A stretch of 64,000 bases of DNA from Rossellomorea sp. BNER (GTDB lineage: Bacteria; Bacillota; Bacilli; Bacillales; Bacillaceae_B): NCBI GenBank assembly GCA_024213275.1, contig JANAVG010000003.1, forward strand, positions 310,001-374,000, in the 5' to 3' direction. The notes under the pieces were generated by a model. That model did not search any database. It was not told where the DNA came from and saw nothing but the letters and a program-made list of their open reading frames with translations. The position numbers were made by a program, and so were the translations under genes. Shown one piece after another: positions 37,447 to 46,965 of this stretch; within the stretch, counting starts at the first letter, position 1; every line of letters begins with the position of its first letter.

Positions 37447-38964
37447 GTGACCATTCATCACAATATTGAACGATTGATTCAGTATGGATTACAGAAGAAG
37501 TTAATTTCTGAATGGGATATCGATTATGTCTACAACTCTTTGCTTCAATTATTTAAGGTAGATGAAGTGGTGCCGTCTCCATCCCCAATCGATGAACAGC
37601 TTGATACGCCAGTACCCATTCTTGAAAATATGTTAGACTATGCTGTTCAATCTGGATTAATTGAAGATAATACGGTAACGGAGAGAGATTTATTTGATCC
37701 GAAAATTATGAATCTACTTTTACCTTGGCCTTCTGAAGTGATCCGTGAATTTTTCAAACGATATGATAACGAAGGAGCACGAGCTGCAACCGACTTTTTC
37801 TATCAATTCGCACAAGTTAGTCATTACATACGCACCAATCGAATTCTTAAAAACAAACACTGGTACAGTCGAACAGAATATGGTGATCTTGAAATCACTA
37901 TTAATCTTTCAAAACCTGAAAAAGACCCAAAAACAATAGCAAAAGCCAAATTAAACCCATCTTCAACCTATCCGAAATGCCTATTGTGTAAAGAAAATGT
38001 CGGCTATGCAGGCAGGCTTAATCATCCTGCTCGAGATAATCATCGTATCATTCCGATTGATCTCGAAACCGAGCAATGGTTTCTTCAATATTCACCATAT
38101 GTTTATTATAACGAGCATGCAATTATCTTTTCTCATGAACACCGTCCAATGAAAATCTCTAAAGAAGGATTTGATCGGTTGTTACATTTCACCGAACAGT
38201 TTCCGCATTATTTTATTGGCTCTAATGCAGATATTCCAATAGTAGGTGGATCGATCCTAAATCATGACCATTTCCAAGGGGGACATCATGAATTTCCTAT
38301 GGCAAAAGCACTTATAGAGGACTCGTTTTCTGTAAATAAGTTTGAAGATATTAAGGCAGGGATTGTTCGCTGGCCAATGTCCGTCATCCGCCTCATTGGA
38401 GACAATCGTAAACGAGTATCTGAACTTGCGGGGGTGATTCTCGATTCCTGGCGCGGATACAGTGATGTACAAGCTGAAGTTTTGGCCGAAACCTTTGAGG
38501 GACAGCACAATACTATAACACCCATTGCCCGTTTCCGTGAGGACAAATTTGAACTCGACCTTGTATTAAGGAATAATCGAACGAATGAACAGTATCCTAT
38601 GGGGATATTTCACCCGCATCAGGAAGTTCATCATATTAAAAAGGAAAATATCGGTTTAATCGAAGTAATGGGATTAGCTGTTCTACCCGGAAGATTAGTA
38701 GAAGAACTCGACCGCTTAGCAGAATATATTCTTCAAGAAGAACTTGATACACAAGCAATGAAAGATAAGCAAGCTTCACAGCATGTTCCATGGGCACATG
38801 AAATAGTGAGTAAATATGAAAGGCTAACAGAAGAGAATATCCACGATGTATTGCAACAAGAAATTGGTAAAAGGTTTTCTATTGTTCTTGAACATGCAGG
38901 AGTGTTTAAACGCAATGAAGAAGGAAAAGCAGCTTTCTTTAGGTTTATTGAACAAATTAAGTAG
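37447..38964 (+). CDS. galT: Galactose-1-phosphate uridylyltransferase, Firmicutes type
   Basis: A 505-residue product of the long Firmicutes GalT class, not the shorter E. coli type. Blocks include PKCLLCKENVGYAGR, the catalytic-type NHDHFQGGHHEFPM near 278-291, and GIFHPHQEVHHIKKENIG. It transfers UMP from UDP-glucose to galactose-1-phosphate. GTG 37447 follows AGGAGGCGG. It is 21 bases after galE. Confidence 0.95.
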   Translation: MTIHHNIERLIQYGLQKKLISEWDIDYVYNSLLQLFKVDEVVPSPSPIDEQLDTPVPILENMLDYAVQSGLIEDNTVTERDLFDPKIMNLLLPWPSEVIREFFKRYDNEGARAATDFFYQFAQVSHYIRTNRILKNKHWYSRTEYGDLEITINLSKPEKDPKTIAKAKLNPSSTYPKCLLCKENVGYAGRLNHPARDNHRIIPIDLETEQWFLQYSPYVYYNEHAIIFSHEHRPMKISKEGFDRLLHFTEQFPHYFIGSNADIPIVGGSILNHDHFQGGHHEFPMAKALIEDSFSVNKFEDIKAGIVRWPMSVIRLIGDNRKRVSELAGVILDSWRGYSDVQAEVLAETFEGQHNTITPIARFREDKFELDLVLRNNRTNEQYPMGIFHPHQEVHHIKKENIGLIEVMGLAVLPGRLVEELDRLAEYILQEELDTQAMKDKQASQHVPWAHEIVSKYERLTEENIHDVLQQEIGKRFSIVLEHAGVFKRNEEGKAAFFRFIEQIK

Positions 38965-38979
38965 CAGGGGGGAGTAGAA

Positions 38980-39930
38980 ATGATCGATTCGTCAACGTTC
39001 AAAACAACGATATTTAAAGGCATCGAAGCGATCACTCTTGAAAATGATCAAATCCGCTGTATTGTTCTCCCTTCATATGGTGGTAAAATGGTCAGTTTTT
39101 ATGATAAAAAAGCCAAGTATGAATGGCTGTTTCAGTCACAACATGACTTACTCACGATTCCTCCATACGGGGCGGATTTCTCAAAATATGATTCTAGTGG
39201 ATTCGATGATATGTTTCCTGGGATTGATAAAGGTCCACATCCTAATTCATTGATAATGATTCCTGATCATGGCGAGGTTTGGACACTTCCATGGGGGCAT
39301 AAAGAGGTGGAGGGTGGCATTAAACTGGATGTCAAAAGCCCGAACTTTCCTTATACTTTAACAAAAACATTGATGTTAACGGAATCTGGTGTAAACATTT
39401 CTTATGAGGCATTGAATCTTAGTGATGAGAGATTTCCGTTTATTTGGACTCCGCATGCATTATTGAATTTGAACAATGTGACACGACTAGAATTGCCCAA
39501 TGGCTTGGATCATGTAATAAATGTAGAAAAGGACACAAAGCATTTAGGGGATTGGGGCACACATCATACGTACCCTCAAACAAAATCGATGTCAACTGGA
39601 GAACGAATTGATTTATCAAGACTAGAACCAATGGAATCAGCGACAGTTGAAAAGTTTTATTTTACTGAACGATTGCAAGCAGGCTGGTGTTCACTAGTAC
39701 AACCAGATTTAAAAAGAAAACTAACCTACTCATTTCCCGTTGAAAAGGTTCCGTTCCTCGGTGTATGGAAAACTCGCGGCGGCTACAGGGGGGAGTACAA
39801 TGTGGCACTTGAACCTTGTACAGGAATCTATGATGATGTTTATTTGGCAGAAAAAATTGGGAAATCATCTAGTATTCCGGCCAATGGTTCGTATAATTGG
39901 TTTTTAAAAATGGATGTGTGCAGGATTTGA
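38980..39930 (+). CDS. Aldose 1-epimerase (galactose mutarotase-like)
   Basis: A 316-residue product. Visible family features are the N-terminal LENDQIRCIVLPSYGGKMVSF, the FPFIWTPHALLNL block near residue 150 (with a His in the usual place) and CLVQP-like SLVQPD. ATG 38980 follows GGGGGGAGTA. As last gene of the galactoside operon it probably interconverts beta- and alpha-galactose before GalK. It is a distant member of the family, so the exact sugar is not certain. Confidence 0.82.
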   Translation: MIDSSTFKTTIFKGIEAITLENDQIRCIVLPSYGGKMVSFYDKKAKYEWLFQSQHDLLTIPPYGADFSKYDSSGFDDMFPGIDKGPHPNSLIMIPDHGEVWTLPWGHKEVEGGIKLDVKSPNFPYTLTKTLMLTESGVNISYEALNLSDERFPFIWTPHALLNLNNVTRLELPNGLDHVINVEKDTKHLGDWGTHHTYPQTKSMSTGERIDLSRLEPMESATVEKFYFTERLQAGWCSLVQPDLKRKLTYSFPVEKVPFLGVWKTRGGYRGEYNVALEPCTGIYDDVYLAEKIGKSSSIPANGSYNWFLKMDVCRI

Positions 39931-39978
39931 TTCATCAAAAACCCATTAAAAAATTTCTACTGCACCCTTCAAATTTTA

Positions 39979-40003
39979 GTCCTTCATTGGTATTATGAAG
40001 GAC
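39979..40003. other. GTCCTTCAT hairpin after the galactoside operon
   Basis: GTCCTTCAT (39979-39987) pairs perfectly with ATGAAGGAC (39995-40003) over a 7-base loop, followed by AATTCT. A similar block (CCTTCAT...ATGAAGG) occurs near 54547-54568. Confidence 0.5.
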
Positions 40004-40049
40004 AATTCTACTGCTATCTCCATAAGTGATTATAACTCGCATCCATCTT

Positions 40050-40083
40050 AACCCGTTACTGCTTTGTGCAGATGGGTTTTTTT
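40050..40083 (+). terminator. Terminator of the galactoside operon
   Basis: ACCC and CTGC pair with GCAG and GGGT around a short loop, followed by TTTTTTT. A small internal bulge is present. Confidence 0.65.
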
Positions 40084-40219
40084 CTTATTAAGAGCCAAAA
40101 TAAAAAACTCTAATAAAGCAAATTAATAAAAATAGATGTTAGATTATGGATATTTATAATAGTATAATGATACCTAATAATGAATTTTTATCGTCAACTA
40201 AGAAAACTTGGAGTAAAAG

Positions 40220-41050
40220 ATGATGAATTGGAAAGAACATCATATCAAAAACGCAAATAGGTGTTTTTGGATTGGAAGTTTCATACTGTTAGGGGATGTA
40301 GTGTTTGGTTTACTTAGCTGGAAGTTTGCATGGATTAGTAGCATCGAGGAAATTGTGCTTGTCACTGTGGAAATAGGTCTGTCTGGAATGCTATTAATAG
40401 GTGTTGGTTTTTCTCAAAAGCATAAAGCTAACATGAAAAAAACAGGTGAATTATCGCAGGAAGATTCTAATAACGAGTCATTGTTTATTCAGGATCATGA
40501 GATGATGATCAAGAGTTTATCAAGTTTTCAACCTACTTTCCGGTATTTTTCTGTTGATGGCGAGATTCTGCTAGAATTTAAGGAAACTAGTAAACAACTT
40601 AATTTGGTGTTAGGTTTTGTGATTAACGGGTTGAACCAGTTCTTAAATCGAGCATTTATTTTATCGGATAGACATGGGAAAACACGATTAGTTTTTATGC
40701 AAAAAGCAGGGTTAAATGCGCCAACCGAGGTTTTTCTTACATCAGGTGAGAAAATCGCTCATTATAAGGAAGGTATGGTGAAAACAGAAATCGAGATTAA
40801 TGATGGGAAAGGAATGTTCCTTGGGAAAGTGAAAAAAGATGATGTTTTAGCTACATCGTTTACGGTTTTTGACCAGGATGAAAACAAATTAATTAGATTT
40901 TATAATGGTGGATTACCATCCCGTAATTACGATTATTGGTCAAGTAGTGATGATTTAATTAAGATTACTGATAACCTTTCATCTCAGGAGCTGCTGTTCA
41001 TGCAGACTATTGCACTACCAGCATTTCTTAAAATGAAATATAAAAAGTGA
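40220..41050 (+). CDS. Hypothetical membrane protein with long C-terminal domain
   Basis: A 276-residue product. Two hydrophobic segments (about residues 14-34 and 42-63) are followed by a Glu/Ser-rich linker. A soluble region of about 190 residues, rich in beta-strand character (EILLEFKETSKQLNLV and KTEIEINDGKGMFLGKVKKD), completes it. The second half faintly resembles tubby/LURP-one or scramblase-like folds, but I cannot confirm this. ATG 40220 has GGAG six bases upstream. Confidence 0.6.
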   Translation: MMNWKEHHIKNANRCFWIGSFILLGDVVFGLLSWKFAWISSIEEIVLVTVEIGLSGMLLIGVGFSQKHKANMKKTGELSQEDSNNESLFIQDHEMMIKSLSSFQPTFRYFSVDGEILLEFKETSKQLNLVLGFVINGLNQFLNRAFILSDRHGKTRLVFMQKAGLNAPTEVFLTSGEKIAHYKEGMVKTEIEINDGKGMFLGKVKKDDVLATSFTVFDQDENKLIRFYNGGLPSRNYDYWSSSDDLIKITDNLSSQELLFMQTIALPAFLKMKYKK

Positions 41051-41055
41051 ACTTA

Positions 41056-41074
41056 AGGTGGTTCCGGAACCTTT
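41056..41074. repeat. Fragment of a family B element
   Basis: GGTGGTTCCGGAACCTTTTG matches the inner-right part of family B copies but has no end repeats. It may be a remnant. Confidence 0.3.
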
Positions 41075-41101
41075 TGAGTTTTGCTCATTTGTTTAATTTA
41101 T

Positions 41102-41342
41102 AGGCTCTTTTCTACATGATTGTTGTTTTATGAATGGATTTTTTGAAAGCAATCTTTCTATAAAGAAGTTGATTGGAGCGGAATGTGTGAGACTCCTGCG
41201 GAAGCAGCGGAACAGGTGAGACTTAAGCAGGCACAGAGCGCCGAAGAGGCTCACCGCTCGCCCCGCGGAAAGCGAGCAACCTTTCGCTTCAATCAACCAC
41301 TACTCTTTTGAAAAATAGCAACAAAGTTTACGAAAACAGCCT
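41102..41342. repeat. Family C repeat with GC-rich core, inverted copy
   Basis: Ends AGGCTCTTTTCTACATG and TTTACGAAAACAGCCT. The core runs from GGAGCGGAATGTGTGAGACT to CTCGCCCCGCGGAAAGCGAG, the reverse complement of the 26672 core. Frames across it are repeat artefacts. Confidence 0.8.
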
Positions 41343-41377
41343 ATTTATAAAGGGTCTATCTATAAAACTGAAAATCT

Positions 41378-42691
41378 TTAGTATAAGAAAAATAGTAGGA
41401 TTGTTGTAACCACTCCAACCCAGATAGCAAGCAAAAAGCAATACCCCATAATATGGCGAATATGAAGTCCGACAATGCTTAATATCGGCAGGGCCCAAAA
41501 CGGCTGAATAAGATTTGTCCATGCATTCCCCCAGCCAACAGCCATAGCAATCGTTGCAGGGTCCACGCCTAATTCCATTCCTGCTGGAACTTGTAATGGT
41601 CCTTGAAGTGCCCATTGACCTCCACCAGATGGGGCTAAAATGTTGACGAGTCCTGCCGTCCAATAAGTAAAGACATCGAAGGTTTCTTTATTTGCTACTG
41701 ATATCATTCCATCGATAATGGCTTGACCTAACCCTGAGCTTGTGAGGACGGCAATGATTCCTGCATAAAAAGGAAACTGCAAGATGATCGGTGAAGTAGA
41801 GCTTGCTGCTTCTTTAAACGCATTTCCGAATTGGCCCAGTGAACGGTGAAGGATTAAGCCAAGTGATAGAAACATTATATTGATAATATTTAAGTCGAGA
41901 TCACGCCCAATTATAAATTCATTTACTACATAAACGAGCCCGACAGCACCCGTTACGATTCCCAAAATAGGGGTTCGTTCTAATTTTAATGCAGGTGAAT
42001 CAGCATGCTCTATGTTATCTTCCTTCTTTTCCGGAACTTCCTTTTCTACATATGGTTTTATGTTTGTCTTTGGTGCCATAAAACAGATAAATATCGGCAT
42101 GGTTATGAATAGAACAGCAAAAATAATGAGCGTTGAAGGATTGAAGATGGTTTCTGATGTTGGTATGACACCCATCACATCAACTAAAAAGTGATCTCTC
42201 GTAGCAACCGTCAAGCCTATAGAGCTTGATAGTCCGGCTGTATACAGTACCGTTGGTGAATAAGCTGCTGCTACTAAGAGGGGAAAATGAGCATTTTGGT
42301 TTCGCTTCCCTACTTCCCGAACCAGAATAGCCCCAACAACCACCGCAAGTCCCCAGTTAATGTAATAGGCAAGGGCAGTAACAACAAAGGTTAAGACATA
42401 GGCTTTTTTTGGTGTGCTAGCAAGTCCGGCAATCGACTCAAGTCCTTTTTTTACAGTTGGAACAGCAGCTAAAACCATTCCTGTCAATAGAAGTAGGACC
42501 ATTTGCATCGTAAAAGTAAGGTAAACCCAAAAGCCATCCCCGAATGATTTGAAAAGTGAAATCGGTTTAGATGGGTTTGTTAAGAAACCGACAATAAAGG
42601 TGAACAACGTAAGAAGAACAGCGATAACAAAGGCATCCGGAATGTATCGTTGCACTACCCTAGAGACCCGGTCTGCAATCCTGGCTAACAT
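41378..42691 (-). CDS. Short-chain fatty acid transporter (AtoE family)
   Basis: Start ATG 42691 follows AAGGAGTG. The 437-residue product has about eleven membrane segments. Family blocks are YIPDAFVIAVLLTLFTF at the N-terminus, YINWGLAVVVGAILVREV near 110 and LAPSGGGQWALQGPLQVPAG near 353. AtoE-type proteins import short-chain fatty acids such as acetoacetate or butyrate. No acyl-CoA genes are adjacent, so the substrate is inferred from family only. Confidence 0.9.
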   Translation of the reverse strand: MLARIADRVSRVVQRYIPDAFVIAVLLTLFTFIVGFLTNPSKPISLFKSFGDGFWVYLTFTMQMVLLLLTGMVLAAVPTVKKGLESIAGLASTPKKAYVLTFVVTALAYYINWGLAVVVGAILVREVGKRNQNAHFPLLVAAAYSPTVLYTAGLSSSIGLTVATRDHFLVDVMGVIPTSETIFNPSTLIIFAVLFITMPIFICFMAPKTNIKPYVEKEVPEKKEDNIEHADSPALKLERTPILGIVTGAVGLVYVVNEFIIGRDLDLNIINIMFLSLGLILHRSLGQFGNAFKEAASSTSPIILQFPFYAGIIAVLTSSGLGQAIIDGMISVANKETFDVFTYWTAGLVNILAPSGGGQWALQGPLQVPAGMELGVDPATIAMAVGWGNAWTNLIQPFWALPILSIVGLHIRHIMGYCFLLAIWVGVVTTILLFFLY

Positions 42692-43111
42692 AAACAATCA
42701 CTCCTTTTTATGTTCTTGATACAGTATATTTATTTTAGTTGTCATACATGTCCAAGAAACCTATTACCAAGGTGAAAAAGAGTGTAATCTAGATCGAGTT
42801 CAATAATTTTGACAAAGCAGCCTCATTTCGTTGTTTTATATATTTGAAAAAAGTTTTATCGGGTCGTTGAACGGATATCTTGTTACTTTACCAATCTTTC
42901 AAGTTTTATGACCCTGAATATTCCAAAAATGTAGACTATCAAATGTCTGAGATAGATCATTTATTGCGTAATAGAATAGTTTAACAAAAGAGATTCGAAG
43001 CCGAATTGTACCCTATAATTATATATCCATAGGAAAAACCGAAAAACAAAGGTTATGAGTTATAATTATGGATAAAAGATAATTTCTAAAATGATTTAAG
43101 GAGAGAAATAT

Positions 43112-43567
43112 ATGGAAATAATGGAAATTGGGAAAAAGATTGAATTATTTGACACTGCCGTTAATATTTTTTGGGGTCAGTGGGGCAACGAAGATAACTA
43201 CAAGTTTTATCAAGATTGTATGCTCCATTCATGTAAGACTGTAGACGGATTACCGAGATTTTATGTTGCTTTAATCAATGAATCTATCATTGGTACGTAT
43301 GCATTGCTTAGGAATGATCTTAATAGTCGTCAAGACTTATACCCATGGCTCGCTTGTTTATATGTCGATCCTAAATATAGAGGCAATGAAATTGGTTCAA
43401 AGCTTCTTCAACATGCCATTGAAGAGACATCAAAAATAGGATTTGAAAATCTTTTTCTAACTACAGATTTGGAAGGTTTTTATGAAAAATACGGATGGAC
43501 TCACCTGACAGAATGTTATGGTGTGAGTGGTGGCTCTATAAAGGTTTATACAAAATCAGTAATGTAG
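43112..43567 (+). CDS. GNAT-family N-acetyltransferase
   Basis: A 151-residue product with a CoA-binding loop VDPKYRGNEIGSKLLQHAIE (about residues 89-108) and a C-terminal FYEKYGW segment. The loop has RGNEIG in place of the usual RGxGxG, still within family variation. ATG 43112 follows AAGGAGAG. The substrate is unknown. The upstream gap 42692-43111 has no gene and no strong signal. Confidence 0.85.
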   Translation: MEIMEIGKKIELFDTAVNIFWGQWGNEDNYKFYQDCMLHSCKTVDGLPRFYVALINESIIGTYALLRNDLNSRQDLYPWLACLYVDPKYRGNEIGSKLLQHAIEETSKIGFENLFLTTDLEGFYEKYGWTHLTECYGVSGGSIKVYTKSVM

Positions 43568-43690
43568 GAAGAGTGGTTCCTTTCCATTAGTTTTTATTTC
43601 TTTATTAGTTAATAGGAATAGGGTTAACATAAAGGATGGCCAAAGCGAATAAAATGGAATCGGTGAAGAAAAATTTAAGGGGATGAATGT

Positions 43691-44488
43691 ATGGTTAATT
43701 CATTTGTATCTCGTTCACTGGATGAAATCCGTTTTTGGTCTAGGATTATGAAAGAGCATGCCTTATTCTTAAGTCTTGGATTTAGTTTTGGTGATAAACA
43801 ACTTATTCAAGAAGCTCAACAATTTATTAGTGTATTTGAACGTGTCGAAGAAAAATTGAGTACTTTCTCTGAGACATCAGAACCTGAACAAATCAGGCAA
43901 TTAAACAATCAAGTGTACCAGGATGCGATATCTATTTGGGCATATAAACGTAAGGTGCTAGGATTAATTCTTCGTTGTGAGATTGTATCTAATAACTATG
44001 CTTTATTAGTGGATCACACAAGTCGAGAGGCAGCCTATTTTGCTAAACGCTTAAGAGAGCTAAATGAAGGAAAACTGAAGCCGTTGCCAGAAGCTATCAT
44101 TAAAGAGAATGTATTTTTCTTGAGAATTATGGCTGACCATTCAAAGTTCATAGGTCATCTTCTTGATCCTTCTGAACGACAATTGGTTGAACAAGCGCGG
44201 GAATTCAGCCATGACTTTGATCAGCTTGTTTTTCAAGCGATTGATTTAGATTCCATGCGTCCCCAATCAGAAACGCAACCGATTTTAGACCAATTTCTTG
44301 ATCAGAATCGTGTATCCGTTGCTTCTTTAAGAGACTTTAAGAAAACAGCGAGAGAGTTAATTGAAGCATGTAGAATAAAAAGTAATATTCATCCTCTTTT
44401 GGCAGACCATGTTTATCGTGAAGCGGAACGATTCCTTCATATTATTGACATGTTTGAAGATAGTCTTTCTTCTCAGGATGAGTCATAA
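43691..44488 (+). CDS. DUF2935-family protein
   Basis: A 265-residue all-helical product made of two related halves. SRSLDEIRFWSRIMKEHALF begins the first and IKENVFFLRIMADHSKFIGH the second. Each half is followed by LLVDHTSREAAYFAKRL or LLADHVYREAERFLHI. The repeated His/Glu pattern (EHA, DHxxRE) suggests a di-metal four-helix arrangement. The function is unproven. ATG 43691 follows AAGGGG. Confidence 0.88.
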   Translation: MVNSFVSRSLDEIRFWSRIMKEHALFLSLGFSFGDKQLIQEAQQFISVFERVEEKLSTFSETSEPEQIRQLNNQVYQDAISIWAYKRKVLGLILRCEIVSNNYALLVDHTSREAAYFAKRLRELNEGKLKPLPEAIIKENVFFLRIMADHSKFIGHLLDPSERQLVEQAREFSHDFDQLVFQAIDLDSMRPQSETQPILDQFLDQNRVSVASLRDFKKTARELIEACRIKSNIHPLLADHVYREAERFLHIIDMFEDSLSSQDES

Positions 44489-44716
44489 TTTCAGTTTTAA
44501 ATATCCGAAGAATATCCGATTCGTAGCGTCATATTTTAGAATTATAGATAATTAGAAATGTTATTTGAATAATAACTTAATAAATTCCATTCATTTATAA
44601 AAAGGGAAGCAAATAGCCTCTCTTTTTTTTAGTATAATAAGTTATCACTAACTCATAGCAGCTCGAAGGGAGAGCAAAAAGATTAATAGTATTTGAAAGG
44701 GGTAGAGGGGCTTTTA

Positions 44717-45454
44717 ATGAAAAATAATAAAGATAAAATCCTTGAAATAGATTTGTATAAACCAATCCAAAAATATTTCACAAATAAAGGATATGAAGTC
44801 CATGGTGAGGTTAAACATTGTGATTTGGCAGCTATAAAAGGGGAGGAACTACTAATCGTTGAATTGAAACGTAATTTAACGGTGGAGCTCCTGATACAAG
44901 CTGCAAAAAGACAGCGTTTAACCGATCTTGTCTACATAGCGATTCCGAAACCAAAGTACAGTCTTTATTCTAGAAAATGGCAGGATATTTGCCATTTGAT
45001 CAGAAGGTTAGAGTTAGGGTTGATTCTTGTTTCATTTCAGAAGAATGGTGCAAAAATGGAAGTCAGTATACCACCGGCACCCTTTGATCGCTTAAAAAGT
45101 ATGAAACGAAATAAGAAAAGAAGTAACGCGATCATTAAAGAGATTCAAGGAAGGAACGGGGACTATAATATTGGAGGCAGCAATAAAACGAAGATTATGA
45201 CGGCTTACAAGGAGAATTGTATTCAAATTGCTTGTTATCTTGAACATTTCGGACCATTATCACCTAAAGCTCTTAAACAGGTGGGTACGGGTGAAAGGAC
45301 ACAATCGATTTTAAGCAAAAATTATTATGGGTGGTTTGAAAAGGTTCAACGAGGGGTCTATAAGATTAGTGGAAAAGGTAAAAAAGAATTATCATTATTT
45401 CCTCAAATTGTGAAGTATTATAATGATTTAGAACCCAAGACTCCTTTTAAGTAA
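44717..45454 (+). CDS. DUF2161 family protein, PD-(D/E)XK nuclease-like
   Basis: Start ATG 44717 follows GAGGGG; the in-frame start at 44693 has no ribosome site. The 245-residue product opens with a restriction-endonuclease-like core. An Asp in HCDLAAIKGEELLIVELKRN gives the D...xELK pattern, followed by the RQRLTDLVYIAIPKP strand. The second half is basic (KRNKKRSNAI) with a winged-helix-like segment. It could be a nuclease or a structural relative; no methylase or phage gene is near. Confidence 0.8.
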   Translation: MKNNKDKILEIDLYKPIQKYFTNKGYEVHGEVKHCDLAAIKGEELLIVELKRNLTVELLIQAAKRQRLTDLVYIAIPKPKYSLYSRKWQDICHLIRRLELGLILVSFQKNGAKMEVSIPPAPFDRLKSMKRNKKRSNAIIKEIQGRNGDYNIGGSNKTKIMTAYKENCIQIACYLEHFGPLSPKALKQVGTGERTQSILSKNYYGWFEKVQRGVYKISGKGKKELSLFPQIVKYYNDLEPKTPFK

Positions 45455-45839
45455 AGCGCTAAAACCATTCGTAACGAATCCGCTTTAAAATTGAATGCGG
45501 TTTTTTCTATGTCATTAAAATAGAGCACAAACTATCAATCAATCATTCCAGTCGTTCTGATAAATATATTGTTCTCCACACTAATTTTTGATTAAATTTT
45601 CATTTATTCTTTGTTTTTCCTCTAGAATTCATACGATTAATCATTTTAGTTCGCTTCGCATAAAGAAAATCAATATTTCCTAATCTGGTCATGCTATGCT
45701 CGAAAATAAATAGGTAATGATGCATGAAAACTTAAAGTAAATGCACGAAATTTTAAATTAATGCACATGGTAATATGTAGGGGAACGAATCATGAAGGGA
45801 ATCCAAACTAATCATTCTGATATTACTTATTAAAACAAA

Positions 45840-45957
45840 GAGCTGTCCAAACCCAAGGAGTCAGGAACCACAACGACAATATATAGAATAAACCCTCATG
45901 AACATAATTTCATTTATTGACGTTCATAGTGGTTTCGGATCCCTTTTAGGACAGCCC
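45840..45957. repeat. MITE-like element, family B
   Basis: Ends GAGCTGTCCAAACCC and TTTTAGGACAGCCC. Internal GAGTCAGGAACCACAACG and AGTGGTTTCGGATCCC match other copies. Length is 118 bp. The remainder of the 45455-45992 gap holds AT-rich DNA with no gene visible. Confidence 0.75.
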
Positions 45958-45992
45958 ATTAAATATCACAATTTTAACCTTCTGATAACTGA

Positions 45993-46868
45993 TTATGATT
46001 TTTTCAAAACCGGTATCCAAATCTCGCTTTTAAACGTTTGTGAAGTGACATCTTTATTTTCGTTCCATAAGATTTCTGGACCCTCTGTTTGTTCATAGTT
46101 TGAGGATGGAAACCATTCGGAATAAATACGTCCCCAAATATCTTGCAGTGTATCAGGGAATGGTCCGACTGATTCGAATACAGCCCATGTTGAGGCATGA
46201 ACTTCAAGTTGTGCCAGGTTTTCAGGACACTCTAAAGTTGTTGCCACCCCAATATAATGATCAAGCTCCCCATTTTCTTCCATACGGCCTTCAGAAAAGT
46301 TTGTGGATGCACTAAGCAATCCTAAAGGATAAACATTAGATAACTTCTTAAGTGTATTGATCGTCTCGCCAGTTAAACTCTCCCACATAGAAGCAATCTC
46401 TGGATTCACTCCGTGGAAAATCAAGGGAACTCTTTTCTTAATCCCAACTATACGAAATGCCCCTTTCTCTACGATTCGATAGTTCATTTTACTTCCTCCT
46501 TTAATCGTTAATTGGAAGGTCATTTGTGGATAGGCTTTGAGTGATGGACCATTATTTCTTGCCTCCGTCGGCGTTACACCATGCATATTCTGAAAAGCTC
46601 TTGTAAAAGAGTCAGGTGAGGTGTATCCATATTTCAGCGCAATATCAATAATTCTAAGGCTGCTATTATTAAGTTCAAATGCTGCAAGCGTAAGACGTCT
46701 GCGACGAATGTATTCAGACAACGAAACACCAGCAAGGAAAGAAAACATTCTTTTAAAATGAAACTCTGAGCAAAAAGAAAGCCTCGCTGCTTCTTTATAG
46801 TCGATATCACCCGTAAGATTTTCTTCAATATAGTCTAATGCTTCATTCATTTTTTTAAGCAAATCCAT
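45993..46868 (-). CDS. AraC-family regulator with GyrI-like domain (paralogue)
   Basis: Start ATG 46868 follows AAGGAGGT. The 291-residue product has the same order as the 12541 gene. An AraC double HTH ([31 protein letters not shown]) is followed by a GyrI-like domain ([18 protein letters not shown] through WIPVLKKS). Runs such as [20 protein letters not shown] are nearly shared with it. It is upstream of the alkylation-repair genes on the same strand as the AlkA gene, but a link to them is unproven. Confidence 0.9.
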   Translation of the reverse strand: MDLLKKMNEALDYIEENLTGDIDYKEAARLSFCSEFHFKRMFSFLAGVSLSEYIRRRRLTLAAFELNNSSLRIIDIALKYGYTSPDSFTRAFQNMHGVTPTEARNNGPSLKAYPQMTFQLTIKGGSKMNYRIVEKGAFRIVGIKKRVPLIFHGVNPEIASMWESLTGETINTLKKLSNVYPLGLLSASTNFSEGRMEENGELDHYIGVATTLECPENLAQLEVHASTWAVFESVGPFPDTLQDIWGRIYSEWFPSSNYEQTEGPEILWNENKDVTSQTFKSEIWIPVLKKS

Positions 46869-46965
46869 TAATATGACCTCCTTCACTTAAAAGAATAGCA
46901 GGATTAGTACAGATCTATCCGACATTTCGTGCACCTTTATGTAGGGTTCATTTTATTCAAACATC

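Noticed and set aside
41093-41663. Minus-strand frames of 67 and 111 residues
   Set aside because: The first is the inverted copy of the family C repeat; the second is an alternate frame of the AtoE gene.
44693-45454. DUF2161 gene as part of a restriction-modification or defence island
   Set aside because: No methylase, helicase or phage-defence gene is nearby; the PD-(D/E)XK-like core alone does not show a defence role.
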